A stretch of 64,000 nt of DNA, taken from contig NC_087069.1 of the NCBI RefSeq assembly GCF_963678635.1, forward strand, positions 51,532,938-51,596,937. The letters run 5' to 3'. This document shows positions 1 to 10,440 of the stretch, in pieces. The position numbers were made by a program, and so were the translations under genes. Within the stretch, counting starts at the first letter, position 1; each line of letters begins with the position of its first letter. The notes beneath the pieces are model-generated. The model was not told the DNA's origin. It saw nothing but the letters and a program-made list of their open reading frames with translations, and did no database searches. This stretch comes from Symsagittifera roscoffensis (taxonomy: Eukaryota; Xenacoelomorpha; Acoela; Convolutidae).

Positions 1-1889
1 TTTTCGAAAATGCTCGATTTTTCTAGAGCATATCGTTGTTTGTTTTTTTTTTTTTGGGGGGGGGCTCATTCTCACCTCAAAATTAGTATATGGAAAATTT
101 GAGGTTCAGTTAACTGAAAATAGATAACGGAACTTAGTGCCAAAAAGGAGGGAGCACTTTGTGGGTTGGGAACCGTTCTTCTAATTATAGTTTTGGCTCT
201 AGGTAATAACCTGCAATTCCGATAACTTTTGGGAATCCGACAGCTTTTAGAACACTTCAGCAAACAATTCTTAATCTCAGCCTGGACAAAAAAGTTGACT
301 TATGAATGGACTAAAACCCAAGCACAAATCTTCCCCCACTTTTTTCGAAAATGCTCAATTGTTCTAAAGCATATCGTTTTGAAAAGATGCCGTTTAAAAG
401 AATGTCCCCTCTCCACCTCCCTTTGCTTAACCAACCAATTTGCCTCATTTATTTTTGGCATGTTTTCTATTCCGAAGTAGTTGGTCACCTACGCGCCAGG
501 AGCAAAAAATTACATTTATACTATTACAATTATACTAAATTTTGTCACAGGCTTTCAAATAAAACTGTCTCAGGTCAACTTTAATGCTTTCATTCAGTAT
601 AAAAATGCAAACACACAAGCAATTTGTAGCAATTGCTTATGATGAGAGCTGTTTGATTAAAAAAACTAATAGCAAAGTCTAACAAAACTGCTCGTATCAG
701 AACAAAGCTTTGAAGGTTTCGACTGTCTTCTAAGGTCTATGAAGCACGGAGCAGTAATAGCAAGAAAAAATTAAATGTAATAAAAATAAAAGTAACTTTT
801 TTCGGGATTTGTTGTGAAAACTATACCCCCACACGCAATATAAAGTACGAAGTTATAAATTTTGGTCGTAATAACACATCAATTATGGCAATTGTTCTTT
901 CAACCAATTTGGAAATAATTTTAATTTCTAGGCTTGTCCTAATTTGCTATCAGATAGCTCGTAAAAAGTTCAAATCACCTTTTCACTCGAATTTAAAATG
1001 AGAATGAATAGTTTAAAAATTTTGTTTTTCGTAAGTTTTGGACACGACCAGTAGAACTGTGCTCGAGATCACATAAAAGTTACTCTTTTGTTTTGAACTG
1101 ATTTTAAACCCAATTTTTGTTTAATAACTATTCAATTTTTTCACCATATGAAAAATTTGAGATTTTTCTTTAATTTGGTAAGAAACGTTTTTTTTGACTT
1201 TTTGACTTTTTGATTTTACAAAACGGAAGGCGCTCCAGAGGAGCGTAGCGACCAGCAAAACCGGGTTAGCTATTGCCCCCTAAACCAAACGGCCATGCCT
1301 TAAAAATTCGAAGGACATGATATAAAATGTTTCACGGTACACTGAATCACATGAAAGAAGCTTTGATATCGATATCCTCTAAGCAAATTCAAATGACATC
1401 ATGCATCTGCAACTAACAAGATATCCATTTTTGCAAAAAAAAAATTAAATTTTATATCTAATTTTTGAACCGAATTTTATAGTTATTAGCTTGGTTTTCT
1501 GACCACTTATATCTCATATTTCATTATTTTTAGAAACCTTTTCAAGCAAACCAAGAATTGCGCTTGAAATCGTTAGGACATTACTAGTTCCCAGTTAAAA
1601 TTAGTCCGAAAAAAATTCAGGCTCAACCGGAATCGCTCTAAGTTTTAAATTTTGTATTTTATTGCTAAAATGTTAATTGAACGTATAAGCTAGTCCCCTA
1701 AAAGTTGCCAAACCTTGAAAAATTTATCGCTAATCCTTAAAGTTAACAGCAAAAGTTTGAGCCTGTAAATGAATCAGTTTTTCAATACGCAAAACCCTTG
1801 CAATTGAACAAAGTGATGAGACATTTAGAGCTTAAAGCTGTAATAAACCCTGTTTTTCGAAAGGAAAGTGCTTATTCTCACTCTCATTA
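1..1889. other. Intergenic AT-rich DNA, no gene recognised
   Basis: No convincing coding region is seen. The first 45 bases recur in diverged form at about 343-385 (the block beginning TTTTCGAAAATGCTC), suggesting a tandem repeat of about 340 bp cut off by the window start. A short GC-richer patch at 1213-1275 (AGGAGCGTAGCG and AAACCGGGTTAG) resembles a patch at 24141-24215. The rest is simple A/T-rich sequence. Confidence 0.5.
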
Positions 1890-2189
1890 ATGGCTTCCAA
1901 TAGTCATTGTATATATTGCCATAAATATTTTCTCACCCCGGAAAGCTATCAACAACATTTGCTGAAGAAGCACGCATTGCCAGTTTGGGATGACATCGAG
2001 ACGACCTCTTCCGCTATCCCACCGGAAAGCGCGTTCAGAGGGAAATTGCCTCGATATGATCTCAAAGTTGGTGAAAAAAATGGATTTGCTTCAAGTCATG
2101 ATGAAAAACAAGGAGGAAATAAATGCAAATACTGGAAAGGGTCAAAGCGGGTCCGAGCAAAGTGCAATTCCATGTGGAAGTTGGAATGA
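1890..2189 (+). pseudogene. Small C2H2 zinc-finger ORF next to polymerase remnant
   Basis: This 99-codon ORF begins MASNSHCIYCHKYF and has a C-x2-C...H-x4-H finger in its first 32 residues (Cys7, Cys10, two His near residues 23-28). The rest is low in recognisable features. It lies about 300 bp upstream of the first polymerase B similarity, on the same strand. It is probably part of the same decayed mobile element, either a separate zinc-finger gene or the N-terminal extension of the polymerase. Another ORF overlaps it in a second frame (1990-2301), consistent with a frameshifted reading frame. The finger is seen directly; the link to the polymerase is inferred from position. Confidence 0.4.
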
Positions 2190-2976
2190 TCAAATTCCCA
2201 TTGTGCAAGACAGGGACTCTGGAAACTTCGAAAGGACCATGCTATTTCTAAACACTAAGGCCTTGGCAGTGTACTTCGAGGGAATGGCTGGGGATCAATA
2301 ATTGGAATTGATTGAACATACGGTCAACCAAGTCAATTTGTACTCTTTTCATGGTGATGGATGGATTATCAACCGAATTTAAAAAAAAACCAAAAATCAG
2401 TTTCGGGGCCTTCTCGCCAATAAGAGAAGGATAGTTCCTCGAGCTACCTGATGCACTCAGCGTTGCTTCTACTCTGCTCTCAAATATCAACACTAATGTC
2501 GATGACCGTTGCTTTCTCTACTGATTTGTTGTCGCAAAACACTACGTGAATGATTCGGCCCTTTACCCTTCATCTAGACGGTGGCTGGAGAAAAACAAAG
2601 TTTCAATCTACAATCCCGACAAAGAAGTAATTGTGAAAATTATTGGGGAATACAAAGTGCCGATGGACCTGATAGATCTGTTTAAATTTTAAAGATGGAA
2701 CAATTGTCAAACCAACGTTTTTCGGTATGCAAAGTCTTCTTGCCTTTTAAAAAATGCTAAAATCCCCTCATTAGTTTTCTTCACCCATTCAAACCTAATT
2801 TATATTTCACTCCAAACCTAAGTTTTTTTCTGTTCAGGTTAAACGATGGCGAATTGTTGCCCATAAGAGTATCGAGCAGATTCATTTTTGAGTTGATTGT
2901 GGACTTGTTGTTGCTGACAGATGGATCAAGTTATCTCTATGTATTGATAACTGAGCTCTAGAAACTGGTCAAGTAC

Positions 2977-3492
2977 GTGCGGCCCAAAGTGCACCGATAC
3001 CAATCTGAGGTTTGCCGCAGATGTTTCCACACATGCGCATCATTCGAAACTCTGAGAAGACATCAAGAACTGTGCCACCAAGATGAAGATGTCATCATAA
3101 CAAGGCCCAAGCTGGAAAAAGATGACCACAAGTTCAAAAACTTAACAGCTCGTTGGTACGTTCCCATAGTAATCTACATCGATTTGGAGTTACTGCTCTT
3201 ACCAGTTTATAAACCGCAACCTGATCCGCAAAAACCTAGCACGCATACAATTGAAGTAAATCAACCATGCGGCTGCGCCTTAGCTTTGATCGAATTTGGG
3301 AAAAAAGATATGTCAAAATTCGAGCTTAAAAGAAGAGCGAATGTGATAGAAGAGCTAGTTAGCTCCCTTGAATCACAAGCGAGACAAACTTACGTAGAAA
3401 AAATGAATTATTACATTTTCACCGGTATAACAGATCGGGAAGATTTTACGATTTGTTGGAGATGCGAGAAAAATTTTCCCGACAATGATTAG
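2977..3492 (+). pseudogene. PolB fragment: zinc finger and exonuclease domain
   Basis: This is the longest open piece (171 codons) of the polymerase remnant. Residues 13-33 form a C-x2-C...H-x2-C finger typical of Polinton polymerases. Residues 61-71 hold the first 3'-5' exonuclease motif as Y-I-D-L-E (Asp69, Glu71). Residues 160-163 (C-W-R-C) start a second Cys/His cluster whose DHCH half lies just after the TAG at 3490-3492, so the stop cuts a domain rather than ending a protein. The upstream frame is broken, so the first Met is only the first ATG of this fragment. Confidence 0.7.
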
Positions 3493-3999
3493 GTTGTACC
3501 TGATCATTGTCATTACATCAGCAAGTTCCTGGGTTGGGCACATTATGAGTAAAACGTCAGTAGAAAAACAACAAATTACGCTCCATTGGAAGCTCATAAT
3601 TTAGTTACACTTTGAAATCAAAGCTCTGGCAAAAAGCGATTCAAAAAACACTTTTTCTGTAAAACCCGCATCTGAAGAAAAAAATATCCTCAACAATCTC
3701 AGTATGAATAAAAACGTACACGGACAAAAACGGAAAAATCAAAAAACGAAATATTGAGAGTCATCAATTCCTATAGCTTCATGCCAGCGCCGTTGCCATA
3801 ACTTTTTGATGATTTGCCTAACGAAAAAAATTTCTGCAGAGAACTATTTTGAAAAACTTTGGCCACTCCCCTGAAAAAGTCAGTATTGTGAAACAGAAAA
3901 GGCATTTCCCCCAAAAAATAATTCAACTCATTCAAAGAATTCCGTGAATTTCGACTTCCCCCGGGAGCAATATGGAAAAATAGTCTAACAGGAGGGGAT

Positions 4000-4185
4000 G
4001 TGAGAGTTTCAAGAAGCGAGTACAATCACGCCCCAACAATTTTCACCGAACTGAAGTGTGGTTCACCTGGTGATTACCAAGACTTCTACCTGACTACAGA
4101 TATGCTATTACTTGCTTCCGTTTTCGAAGCTTTTCGTGAAGTTTGCTCTCAAACTTACGGACTGGAGTTTCGTCAAGGCAAGTAA
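4000..4185 (+). pseudogene. PolB fragment: conserved DYxDxYLxxDxLLLAxVFE block
   Basis: This 61-codon fragment carries D-Y-Q-D-F-Y-L-T-T-D followed by L-L-L-A-S-V-F-E-A-F-R, a hallmark block of protein-primed Polinton polymerases between the exonuclease and palm regions. The match continues after 4185 in another frame, as far as the NNLYG motif near 4383-4403. A frameshift therefore lies at about 4180-4190. Confidence 0.7.
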
Positions 4186-5005
4186 CCTTTCCAGGGACAT
4201 CTTTCTAAAAGATTGTAAGCCCGACCTGAAACTTTTATCTGATGGTGAACATTTGGACCTTGTGCAGCGAATAATTTGAGGAGGCATGTCGTTGGTCTTT
4301 GCGCGCCGATTGTACAAAGCAAACAATGAAGACATCGACTTTTTTTTGCCCTTAGAACCATCAAGCCACATCCTCAAGACTGAAGCAAACAATTTGTACG
4401 GGGTGAAAATGAAACAATGCCCTTAGCTGAAAAAAGTTGAAAAAAGACTGGAAGACGCTCTGCTCACCAGCGAAACCTCAGAATGGGGCTAAATAAATGA
4501 AGTCAATCAGACCATACCCGAAGAGCTTCATGAGTTCTTTGCTGATTACCCTCTTGCCCCCTCTCGTGAAGAAGTGGACATTGGTGCAATGTGCAACGAG
4601 CAAGTCGACATGTTGGGAAAATCGGAAATCACCACACTGCCAAAAGTTACAAAGCTTCTCCAGACCTTGCATCTTAAACAAGGTCTTGTTTTGCATTACC
4701 TTACCCTTAAGTTGTACCACGAGCGGGAATGAAAATAACACTTTTCAGAAAATTTCTTCAGTTCCGCCAAAGTCACTGGATGCACTCATTGCAGACCTCA
4801 ACAACCGCATACAAAAAACCGCGGTGAATCAAGGCCAGGAAAATTTTGCAAGTTAATTGTTATTTCAGCTTTCGGTCAGATAATGGAATCTAAATTTGGG
4901 AGAAAGAAGCTGGAGATTGTAAGGAATGACAGAGAAAAAAACAGCTCTGAGCACAATGAAGAGCGTTCAAATCATTGACGATCAATTAGCCACAATCAGC
5001 TTTTT

Positions 5006-5248
5006 GTGAACAAAATTATTATGGCACAAACCTATGATATTTGCTGCGACCATCCTAGAACTCGCCAAGAGATTCATGTTTCAATTTTTTATCAAAAAAT
5101 TAAACCTAATCTAAACTTGGAACTACTATACTCCGACATGGATACTTTTATTTATGCCGAAAAAACTGTCGACTTTTATGAAGCTGATTTCAACGTTTCA
5201 AATTACCGTGAGGACCATTTCTTGTTCGACAACACCAAGTTGGGTTGA
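5006..5248 (+). pseudogene. PolB fragment: palm motif C region, altered
   Basis: This 80-codon fragment aligns with the stretch leading into motif C. The catalytic Y-x-D-T-D-S signature appears as Y42-S-D-M-D-T47, keeping both aspartates but losing the Thr/Ser pattern. Similarity continues past the TGA at 5246-5248 in another frame to about 5300. The fragment is directly followed by noncoding-looking sequence to about 5760. Confidence 0.65.
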
Positions 5249-5854
5249 AGTTCAAAGAGGAGACTGGTGGGAAAACCGAAACTATATTCGGTCGTCTTAA
5301 ATGGTAGGTAAAAAATTGCAACCTAATTCACCCTTCCACCCTATTCCTACCTTTTTGCAGAAAAAAAAACTTACCACCACCACCAACCTCCCTCCCTCCC
5401 CCCTTATCTTGTTTCAATAAACTATGGGCATTTAGTTGAATCAGGTAACATTTTACAATATTGCCTTAAGTTGATTTAACTGAAAACATATTTCTTCTCT
5501 TTTCCTTTTTTAACATAATTTAGAGCCTTCTGCTCTTTGGTAAAATGAAAGAACCTTTGCTTTGAATAAATTGAGTTGCTGAAGTGAAATTAAACTATCA
5601 CCTGCCTTGCAGAAAAGAAAAAAAATTGCTTCTGTTTAAAAAGGCACTAAAAAGTTGAGTGCCAAAGGAAAAACAGAGTACACAGTGAGAACTGGTCCAC
5701 CAAACCTTCAGGAACACGTGATTCACTGGAAAAACAAGGAGAGTGTACAACTATAATTTAGTTTCGAAAGGTCACACAATTATGACAGTGAAACAAAAAC
5801 AAATTTGCATTATCACCATTCTACTCGAAACGTTTTTTCCATTTCGACGAGGTT

Positions 5855-6040
5855 TTGTCAGTTGCCTTGGGCCATAAAATGCCGGAGAAAATGCATTTCA
5901 AAAAGTTGTTTACATGGAGACCGAATGAAGCAACTCATACAACGAAGCTGAAAACAATTCGCCAGAATTTCAACTTCCGGATTGGAGAGTTTTACAGCGG
6001 CGCTACTCAAAAACAGAGCTACAAGAAGAAACGCTTCTAG
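5855..6040 (+). pseudogene. C-terminal tail of the PolB remnant
   Basis: The first eight codons (M-S-V-A-L-G-H-K) belong to the conserved C-terminal T-L/A-x-G-H block of Polinton polymerases, which begins upstream of this ATG near 5791. The remaining roughly 50 codons are Lys/Arg-rich, end K-K-K-R-F, and match nothing I recognise. The apparent start codon is therefore internal to the old gene. Confidence 0.5.
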
Positions 6041-7183
6041 TAGCCGAGTCCATGAACATCCCTCTGTAAATAACCCTTTTTTTACATCTGAAGTTTCAGA
6101 AGAAAAACCAACTTAAAAACAGCGCAAAGAAAACCGAAAAATTAAAAATTTATTTCTAAAACATATATTTTGAGATGATTTTTTTGCTCGTCCTTTTTAT
6201 ACTTCGGCTTAATCTTGTTTTGGTTTTTACCAATTTACCACTAATTAAATGTAGGTCTTGGGATCAATCACTGTTTTGACATAAATAGCTTCAGGCAAAT
6301 CGCAAAACTAGTTGACGCAAATCAAGTGTTTGTTCAAACAAATAATTGAAATCTTTTGGTTCAGTTTTAATAACAAGTTTTTAATAGCATGACAAATCTT
6401 CGACGAAAAGAAAGTGAGCCAGGAAATGATATCCACATGAAACTAAGAAGAAAAAAAAGCTCAGGATTTAGGACGATTAACTTCAATTATGGCGGGAAAA
6501 GGGATCGCTTTAAAAAGAATTAGAAGGAGTTATTGTATCGGGTCCTGGTGGTTAAGATCAGCTTAAGAAGGTCCTATGGAGGGAGTTTTTTACGATAGGA
6601 TTGGGAACCTACGTTCAATCACAAAACCTTAGGATAGGGGTCCTCCAAAAAATGGGGTCCTCCTTTACGCGAAGACCCCTTCCCCCTTAGGAAGGACCTC
6701 ACTTAGGATGCGGGACACGATACAAAACTACTCCAACCACGCAACCGAAATACTATTTTCCATGACTTTTTTCGTGACAATCAAGCCTGTACAACTCTGA
6801 ACTTTTGGCCTTTGATATAACATTGGCCCATTGTTTAAGAAAGTCGGGATAGTAATTTCTTAGGAAAAGATATCTTTGAGTTTCATTCGCGGGATCTTTT
6901 TGCTTTTTGTTGATACTGGAGTTTGCGATTTTAAATTTTTTAAGAAACATCTAGTTTCTCCTGGCATCTTTTGACGAAAATCTGTTTATTTGAGATCCTA
7001 CACTAAATACTTCAAACTAATTGCTTATCGATAAAAAAAATTAGAAAACTAGAACATTTTTAAACTTTCAATTCAATCACCGGATTCAAAAAATCCAACT
7101 TTTCGTTTCTTGCTATGGAAATGAGTAGAATCAGAAATATGAAACTGAAAGTCATTTTTCGTCAACCAATCGAATTGCGGTTA
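6041..7183. other. Intergenic, one small inverted-repeat element
   Basis: No gene is recognised. A GC-richer block with inverted ends lies at 6533-6725. A short minus-strand ORF at 6753-6950 has no family features and is not called. TTTATT at 6985-6990 would be an AATAAA signal for the minus-strand ORF at 7184-7438. Confidence 0.4.
6533..6725. mobile_element. Short terminal-inverted-repeat element
   Basis: The left end TTGTATCGGGTCC and the right end, whose reverse complement reads TTGTATCGTGTCCC, form imperfect terminal inverted repeats around about 190 bp. The interior is GC-richer than its surroundings and contains repeated GGTCCT-like words in both orientations. No coding capacity and no clear target duplication were seen. 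It is called a MITE-like element on structure alone. Confidence 0.45.
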
Positions 7184-7438
7184 TCAACGGGACAAGTTCC
7201 TTTCGAATCCACCCGCTCGTCCACCTATCGCGTATCTACCCCCCGTTCGTCCACCTATCGCGTATCTGCCCCCCGTTCGTCGTGACACACTGATTTCGGG
7301 TCGCCGGAGGGAAAGCGAGTCTTCCCTTTCGCCGCTCCGCCCTCTTTGAATCTCCCATGATCCTAGTGTCGATAGCACCAGGCAGGAGAAAATAACACAA
7401 ACCAAAGCCAAAGAATAAATTTTCATTGTGTTTTTCAA
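7184..7438 (-). CDS. Possible small secreted peptide precursor with GGRYAIGG repeats
   Basis: An 84-codon minus-strand ORF. Residues 1-27 look like a signal peptide: Met-Lys start, hydrophobic core L-A-L-V-C-V-I-F-S-C-L-V-L, then S-T-L-G. A charged middle section (about residues 28-52) ends in a dibasic Arg-Arg. The C-terminal third has two perfect copies of R-T-G-G-R-Y-A-I-G-G and a third partial copy starting R-A-G-G. This is the layout of a neuropeptide or antimicrobial precursor. The repeats are 30 bp at DNA level and the region is GC-richer than its flanks. Minus-strand AATAAA lies about 200 bp downstream (6985-6990). No homologue is recognised; a chance ORF over a short minisatellite remains possible. 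Confidence 0.35.
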   Translation of the reverse strand: MKNTMKIYSLALVCVIFSCLVLSTLGSWEIQRGRSGEREDSLSLRRPEISVSRRTGGRYAIGGRTGGRYAIGGRAGGFERNLSR

Positions 7439-8751
7439 GATTTATGTTTTTTTTTTATCTTATGAAGAGTCAAAATTGAAGTTTAATGCAACCGATGAAG
7501 ATTCTGACAGAATGATTTTAGTTAAAGTTTGTTGATATTTATATGGAAAATGCTCAAAGGAACCAAGTCAATCAAAAATATCTACTAGATTTACAGGAAG
7601 ACCCAGAAAAACTGAAGGCTTTTGTTGTTTTTATCTTACTGTCTGTTTTAAATTAAAGTTCTTGATTTTCCTAAAAAGTTTTGCATCACAAGGTTTGCAG
7701 AAAAGCTTGTTTTAACTAATTTATGTCTGCTCCAATTGATAGATAAATATGCTTTATTGTCTGACACAAAAAAAAATCTTTTCTCATTTAAAACGAAAAA
7801 ACAAGCATAGAAGAATTGTCATCATTTGCTTCGCTTTTGTTTGCCTTGAATGTTTTTATAAGAATTTTAGTTCAAAGCTTTCACGAAACTCGACTAATGC
7901 TTGAAATCAGGGAAGAAAAGGGATCTCGTGTTTTTTTTGTCTGCGTCTTTTTTCTGCTTCAATTATCTGTCGCAATTGCTCCCTAATTTTGAGAAAAATT
8001 GGGTTTAATAGATTGATGTGGCAAAATAAATTTACCCATAAAATCGATCATACAATACTCTGATTAGATAATCCGCAACACACTAAAGCAGTTTTTTTCT
8101 TGGAAGTCAAATGAATTTGTAAAATGTAGGGTCAAGTTTTGCTTTTAAAAAACAATCCGGAAAATGAATTATTATTTTAAGATGTGCATCCATCCCAATG
8201 TTTAAAAGCCTCCGAGAATAAGCATCAAGCTGATCAAGCGGATCAAACTTTTCAGTTGAGTCCTTAACCTATATAATCACTTCATCATAAATACACAATC
8301 TTACAAGATCTAGAAATAGCAAACAACAGTATGCCAAACCAAACTATTTAAAATGAAATAGTTGGGAAAAATTGATTTCAGTAATAATCACACTAAGTTA
8401 CCAAAAAAGGCCTTACAAACTTCCTAGTTACAATCCACTCTAGAGTTACCTGATGAATGGTATGATATTACAAATCTATTTGGATTGACTAGATATGTTT
8501 GATGTCGTGATAAAAGAAATCGAACACACCAGCTGGCTAGCTCATTCAAATTTGAGCTCAAATTAGGAAATTAATATCATTCGGGCATAAACTCATTGAA
8601 GTATTGAAGTACTCCTTTGTTGATCTCATACGATTTTCAAAGTTTAAAACTTATATCTTGAATTAAAATTTCATAAAGTTAAAGTTTCAAAGTCAAAACA
8701 CTTCTAGAAAACTAAAATTATAGTAAGATCGGAAATCTTAACGACTTGAGC
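7439..8751. other. Intergenic AT-rich DNA, nothing recognised
   Basis: No ORF with domain features, RNA gene or clear repeat was seen in this stretch. Confidence 0.4.
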
Positions 8752-8795
8752 ATGGCTCCCATAAATGAGCAATTGATCTACAAACTCCTGGCAAG
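8752..8795 (+). CDS. Candidate short first coding exon
   Basis: An ATG opens a 44-nt frame (M-A-P-I-N-E-Q-L-I-Y-K-L-L-A) that ends at AAG followed by the strong donor GTAAGCC at 8796. Composition is coding-like, but no downstream exon could be assigned. This is a signal-based guess only. Confidence 0.2.
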
Positions 8796-9038
8796 GTAAG
8801 CCATTTTATTCACGCTGCCGTCCAAAAGATGGACACTTTTCGACATTTTCAGAAAAGTGCACCCCAATTGACCCCAACAGGTTTTCACAGAGATAACTAA
8901 AACTGGGCAAAAAAGAAACGCTCGCGTTCTGATTTTTTAAGGTAGTTGCGGACCAATGATGGTATTTTTTCCGCATATTGGTCTCCTATTCGAAACATAA
9001 TGATTACAATTGACTACCCGGGCCCAGTTGTGTAATTT

Positions 9039-9110
9039 GTGCTTCGACCGCGGCGGGTCAGCACAGGTCAGTATTAGCATGAAAATCCCTCGCCGAGAGG
9101 GTCCGTTAGT
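9039..9110. other. GC-rich block with two hairpins, possible structured RNA or SINE part
   Basis: GTGCT (9039-9043) and GACC (9046-9049) pair with GGTC (9056-9059) and AGCAC (9060-9064). A second hairpin, CCCTC-GCC-GAGAGGG, lies near 9091-9107. The block stands out from AT-rich surroundings. It has slight resemblance to the start of U6 snRNA but lacks the ACAGAGA core, so no RNA family is assigned. Confidence 0.25.
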
Positions 9111-9374
9111 CTAACCCCAAATGGAGACAAAAGTCAAAATATAAAGCAGAGTCGGCTTAATTTAAAACAGTCGTACACGAAAAAACATCGACAAAAATAA
9201 TTGTTTTTTTTCGGATTTTCAGCTTGCAAAACGGTGAAACAGATGTGAGAGAATTTATTTCTCTCCAATGTATATGAAAATTAAAAGCAGTTATCTAGAA
9301 TCGCGTATATTTTGGTCATACACAAGTTCACCTCAGGAAGGTTTGCAAATGATGCCCGAGTCGAGAGTTTTCAC

Positions 9375-9568
9375 CTAATTTGAAGCAAGATTTGAGCGGT
9401 TTGAGCGGTTTTTTTAGACAATTACGCTCAAAATCTTGCTTCAAAATGAGCGGTTTGAGCGGTTTTTGAACGGTTTATCTAAAAAAACCGCTCAAAAACC
9501 GCGTAAGATTTGAACGGTTTTGAGCGGTTTATCTAAAAAAACCGCTCAAAAACCGCGCAAGATTTAAT
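9375..9568. repeat. Fold-back and tandem repeat of the GAGCGGTTT motif
   Basis: Words GAGCGGTTTTT and AAAAACCGCTC alternate many times. Two near-identical tandem units cover about 9447-9565, each containing TTTATCTAAAAAAACCGCTC. An outer inverted pair (GCAAGATTTGAGCGG and CTCAAAATCTTGC) lies at 9385-9442. The whole block can fold into long hairpins and lies immediately downstream (in its sense) of the tRNA-like pseudogene. Confidence 0.65.
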
Positions 9569-9577
9569 AAAAAAATT

Positions 9578-9650
9578 CGACCACGTAGGGATTCGAACCC
9601 GCAACCTTCTGATTCGAAGTCGGACGCCTTATCCATAAGTCTATGCTGAC
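9578..9650 (-). pseudogene. tRNA-Arg(TCG)-like pseudogene
   Basis: On the minus strand the D-loop (ATGGATAAGGCG), an anticodon loop CTTCGAA (anticodon TCG, Arg), and an intact B-box (GGTTCGAATCC) occur in correct spacing. The 3' acceptor strand CGTGGTC plus a discriminator G are followed by a T-run (Pol III terminator) at about 9571-9577. The 5' acceptor strand GTCAGCA does not pair properly with CGTGGTC, and the outer T-stem pairs are lost. It is therefore a decayed tRNA gene or the head of a tRNA-derived SINE rather than a working tRNA. Confidence 0.6.
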
Positions 9651-10180
9651 TTGCTGTAAACTTAATATTCGCTGTATTTGTTCTACTGAATATAAGAACA
9701 ATGAACTGCTTTTAGACGTTTCGTTCTACCATAAAAGCACCGGATTTGCTGCCAAGCATTTATTTGCTGCCTGGTTATTTGATTTATTTCTACATCCACA
9801 TGCTTTTACGCTGAAAAACATGTTTTTTTTGTCTTTTTCCAGTATTTAGGAGAGCTCGTACAATCTTTTGCTCACACCCATAAAGCTTTAACCCTAGAAG
9901 CTAGAGGAAGGAGTTTTAAGCTTTAACCCTAGCTTTAGCCCTTCAGCGCGAGAGCTCTAGATGAGATTTAAACCATCTCAAACCGCCAGCTCAAAAATAA
10001 ACCATCCAAACGGGAAGGCTTCACTAAAGTCAACGCCGAATGAGCGGCAGCTGGAACTGAAACTTAATAGACTATAATCAAGCCGCTGATTGGTTGTCCG
10101 TAATATAGTTGTTGTTACAGCTTTTTTTGTGGTTTAGCTCGCTGGTTTTTTGATCTGAATAAAATTGCAATTGATTTCGC

Positions 10181-10440
10181 GGGTCTTACGCGTTAAACGG
10201 CCCAAAATTAGGAAAATAGTAAGAAATATTATTTCAAATTGAAAACACGTAACCAACATACAATTACTCCAGTTATTACATATTGTACGAGCCAATCAGG
10301 ATTAATCTCAGTATCAATCGAAATGGCTGACTTAGTTGCTCGAATTTGATTGGTTAAAATTAGCCAATCAGCATCGGTTTCAGTTTTAGTTTTCATTTTG
10401 CTTCAATTTTGATTTTTGGGCCGTTTAACGCATAAGACCC
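10181..10440. mobile_element. Small TIR element, family GGGTCTTA, 8-bp target duplication
   Basis: A 260-bp element. The left end GGGTCTTACGCGTTAAACGG and the right end (reverse complement GGGTCTTATGCGTTAAACGG) are near-perfect inverted repeats. It is flanked by a perfect 8-bp direct repeat GATTTCGC at 10173-10180 and 10441-10448. It is non-coding. The duplication length is that of hAT-type transposition, though the terminal bases are not the classic hAT ones. Confidence 0.85.

Larger units (their letters stand above)
2490..5890 (+). pseudogene. Decayed Polinton/Maverick-type DNA polymerase B
   Basis: Family B, protein-primed DNA polymerase of the Polinton type, recognisable in order across three frames. 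An N-terminal CFL-type segment lies near 2500-2690. A Cys/His finger and exonuclease motif (IYIDLE) lie at 2977-3492. A second metal-binding block ending in DHCH follows an in-frame TAG near 3490. A DYQDFYLTTDMLLLASVFE-type block lies at 4060-4130, the NNLYG block near 4383-4403, a palm segment YSDMDTF at 5129-5150, and a K-G-R-L-type block near 5250-5300. The C-terminal ALSPF...KR...ALGHK block lies at 5791-5880. Several stops and frameshifts break it, with an unmatched insert of about 450 bp between 5310 and 5760. Two active-site residues are altered: Asp to Glu before NNLYG, and the D-T-D-S triad to D-M-D-T. The copy must be non-functional. No Polinton integrase, capsid or protease gene was found nearby. 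Confidence 0.75.

Noticed and set aside
1-7180. Complete Polinton element
   Set aside because: Only polymerase-like and zinc-finger pieces are visible; no integrase, ATPase, capsid or terminal inverted repeats could be identified.
9039-9110. U6 snRNA
   Set aside because: The ACAGAGA box and the stretch after the 5' hairpin are absent.
9578-9650. Functional tRNA-Arg
   Set aside because: The acceptor stem and part of the T-stem do not pair; only the internal promoter boxes and anticodon loop are preserved.
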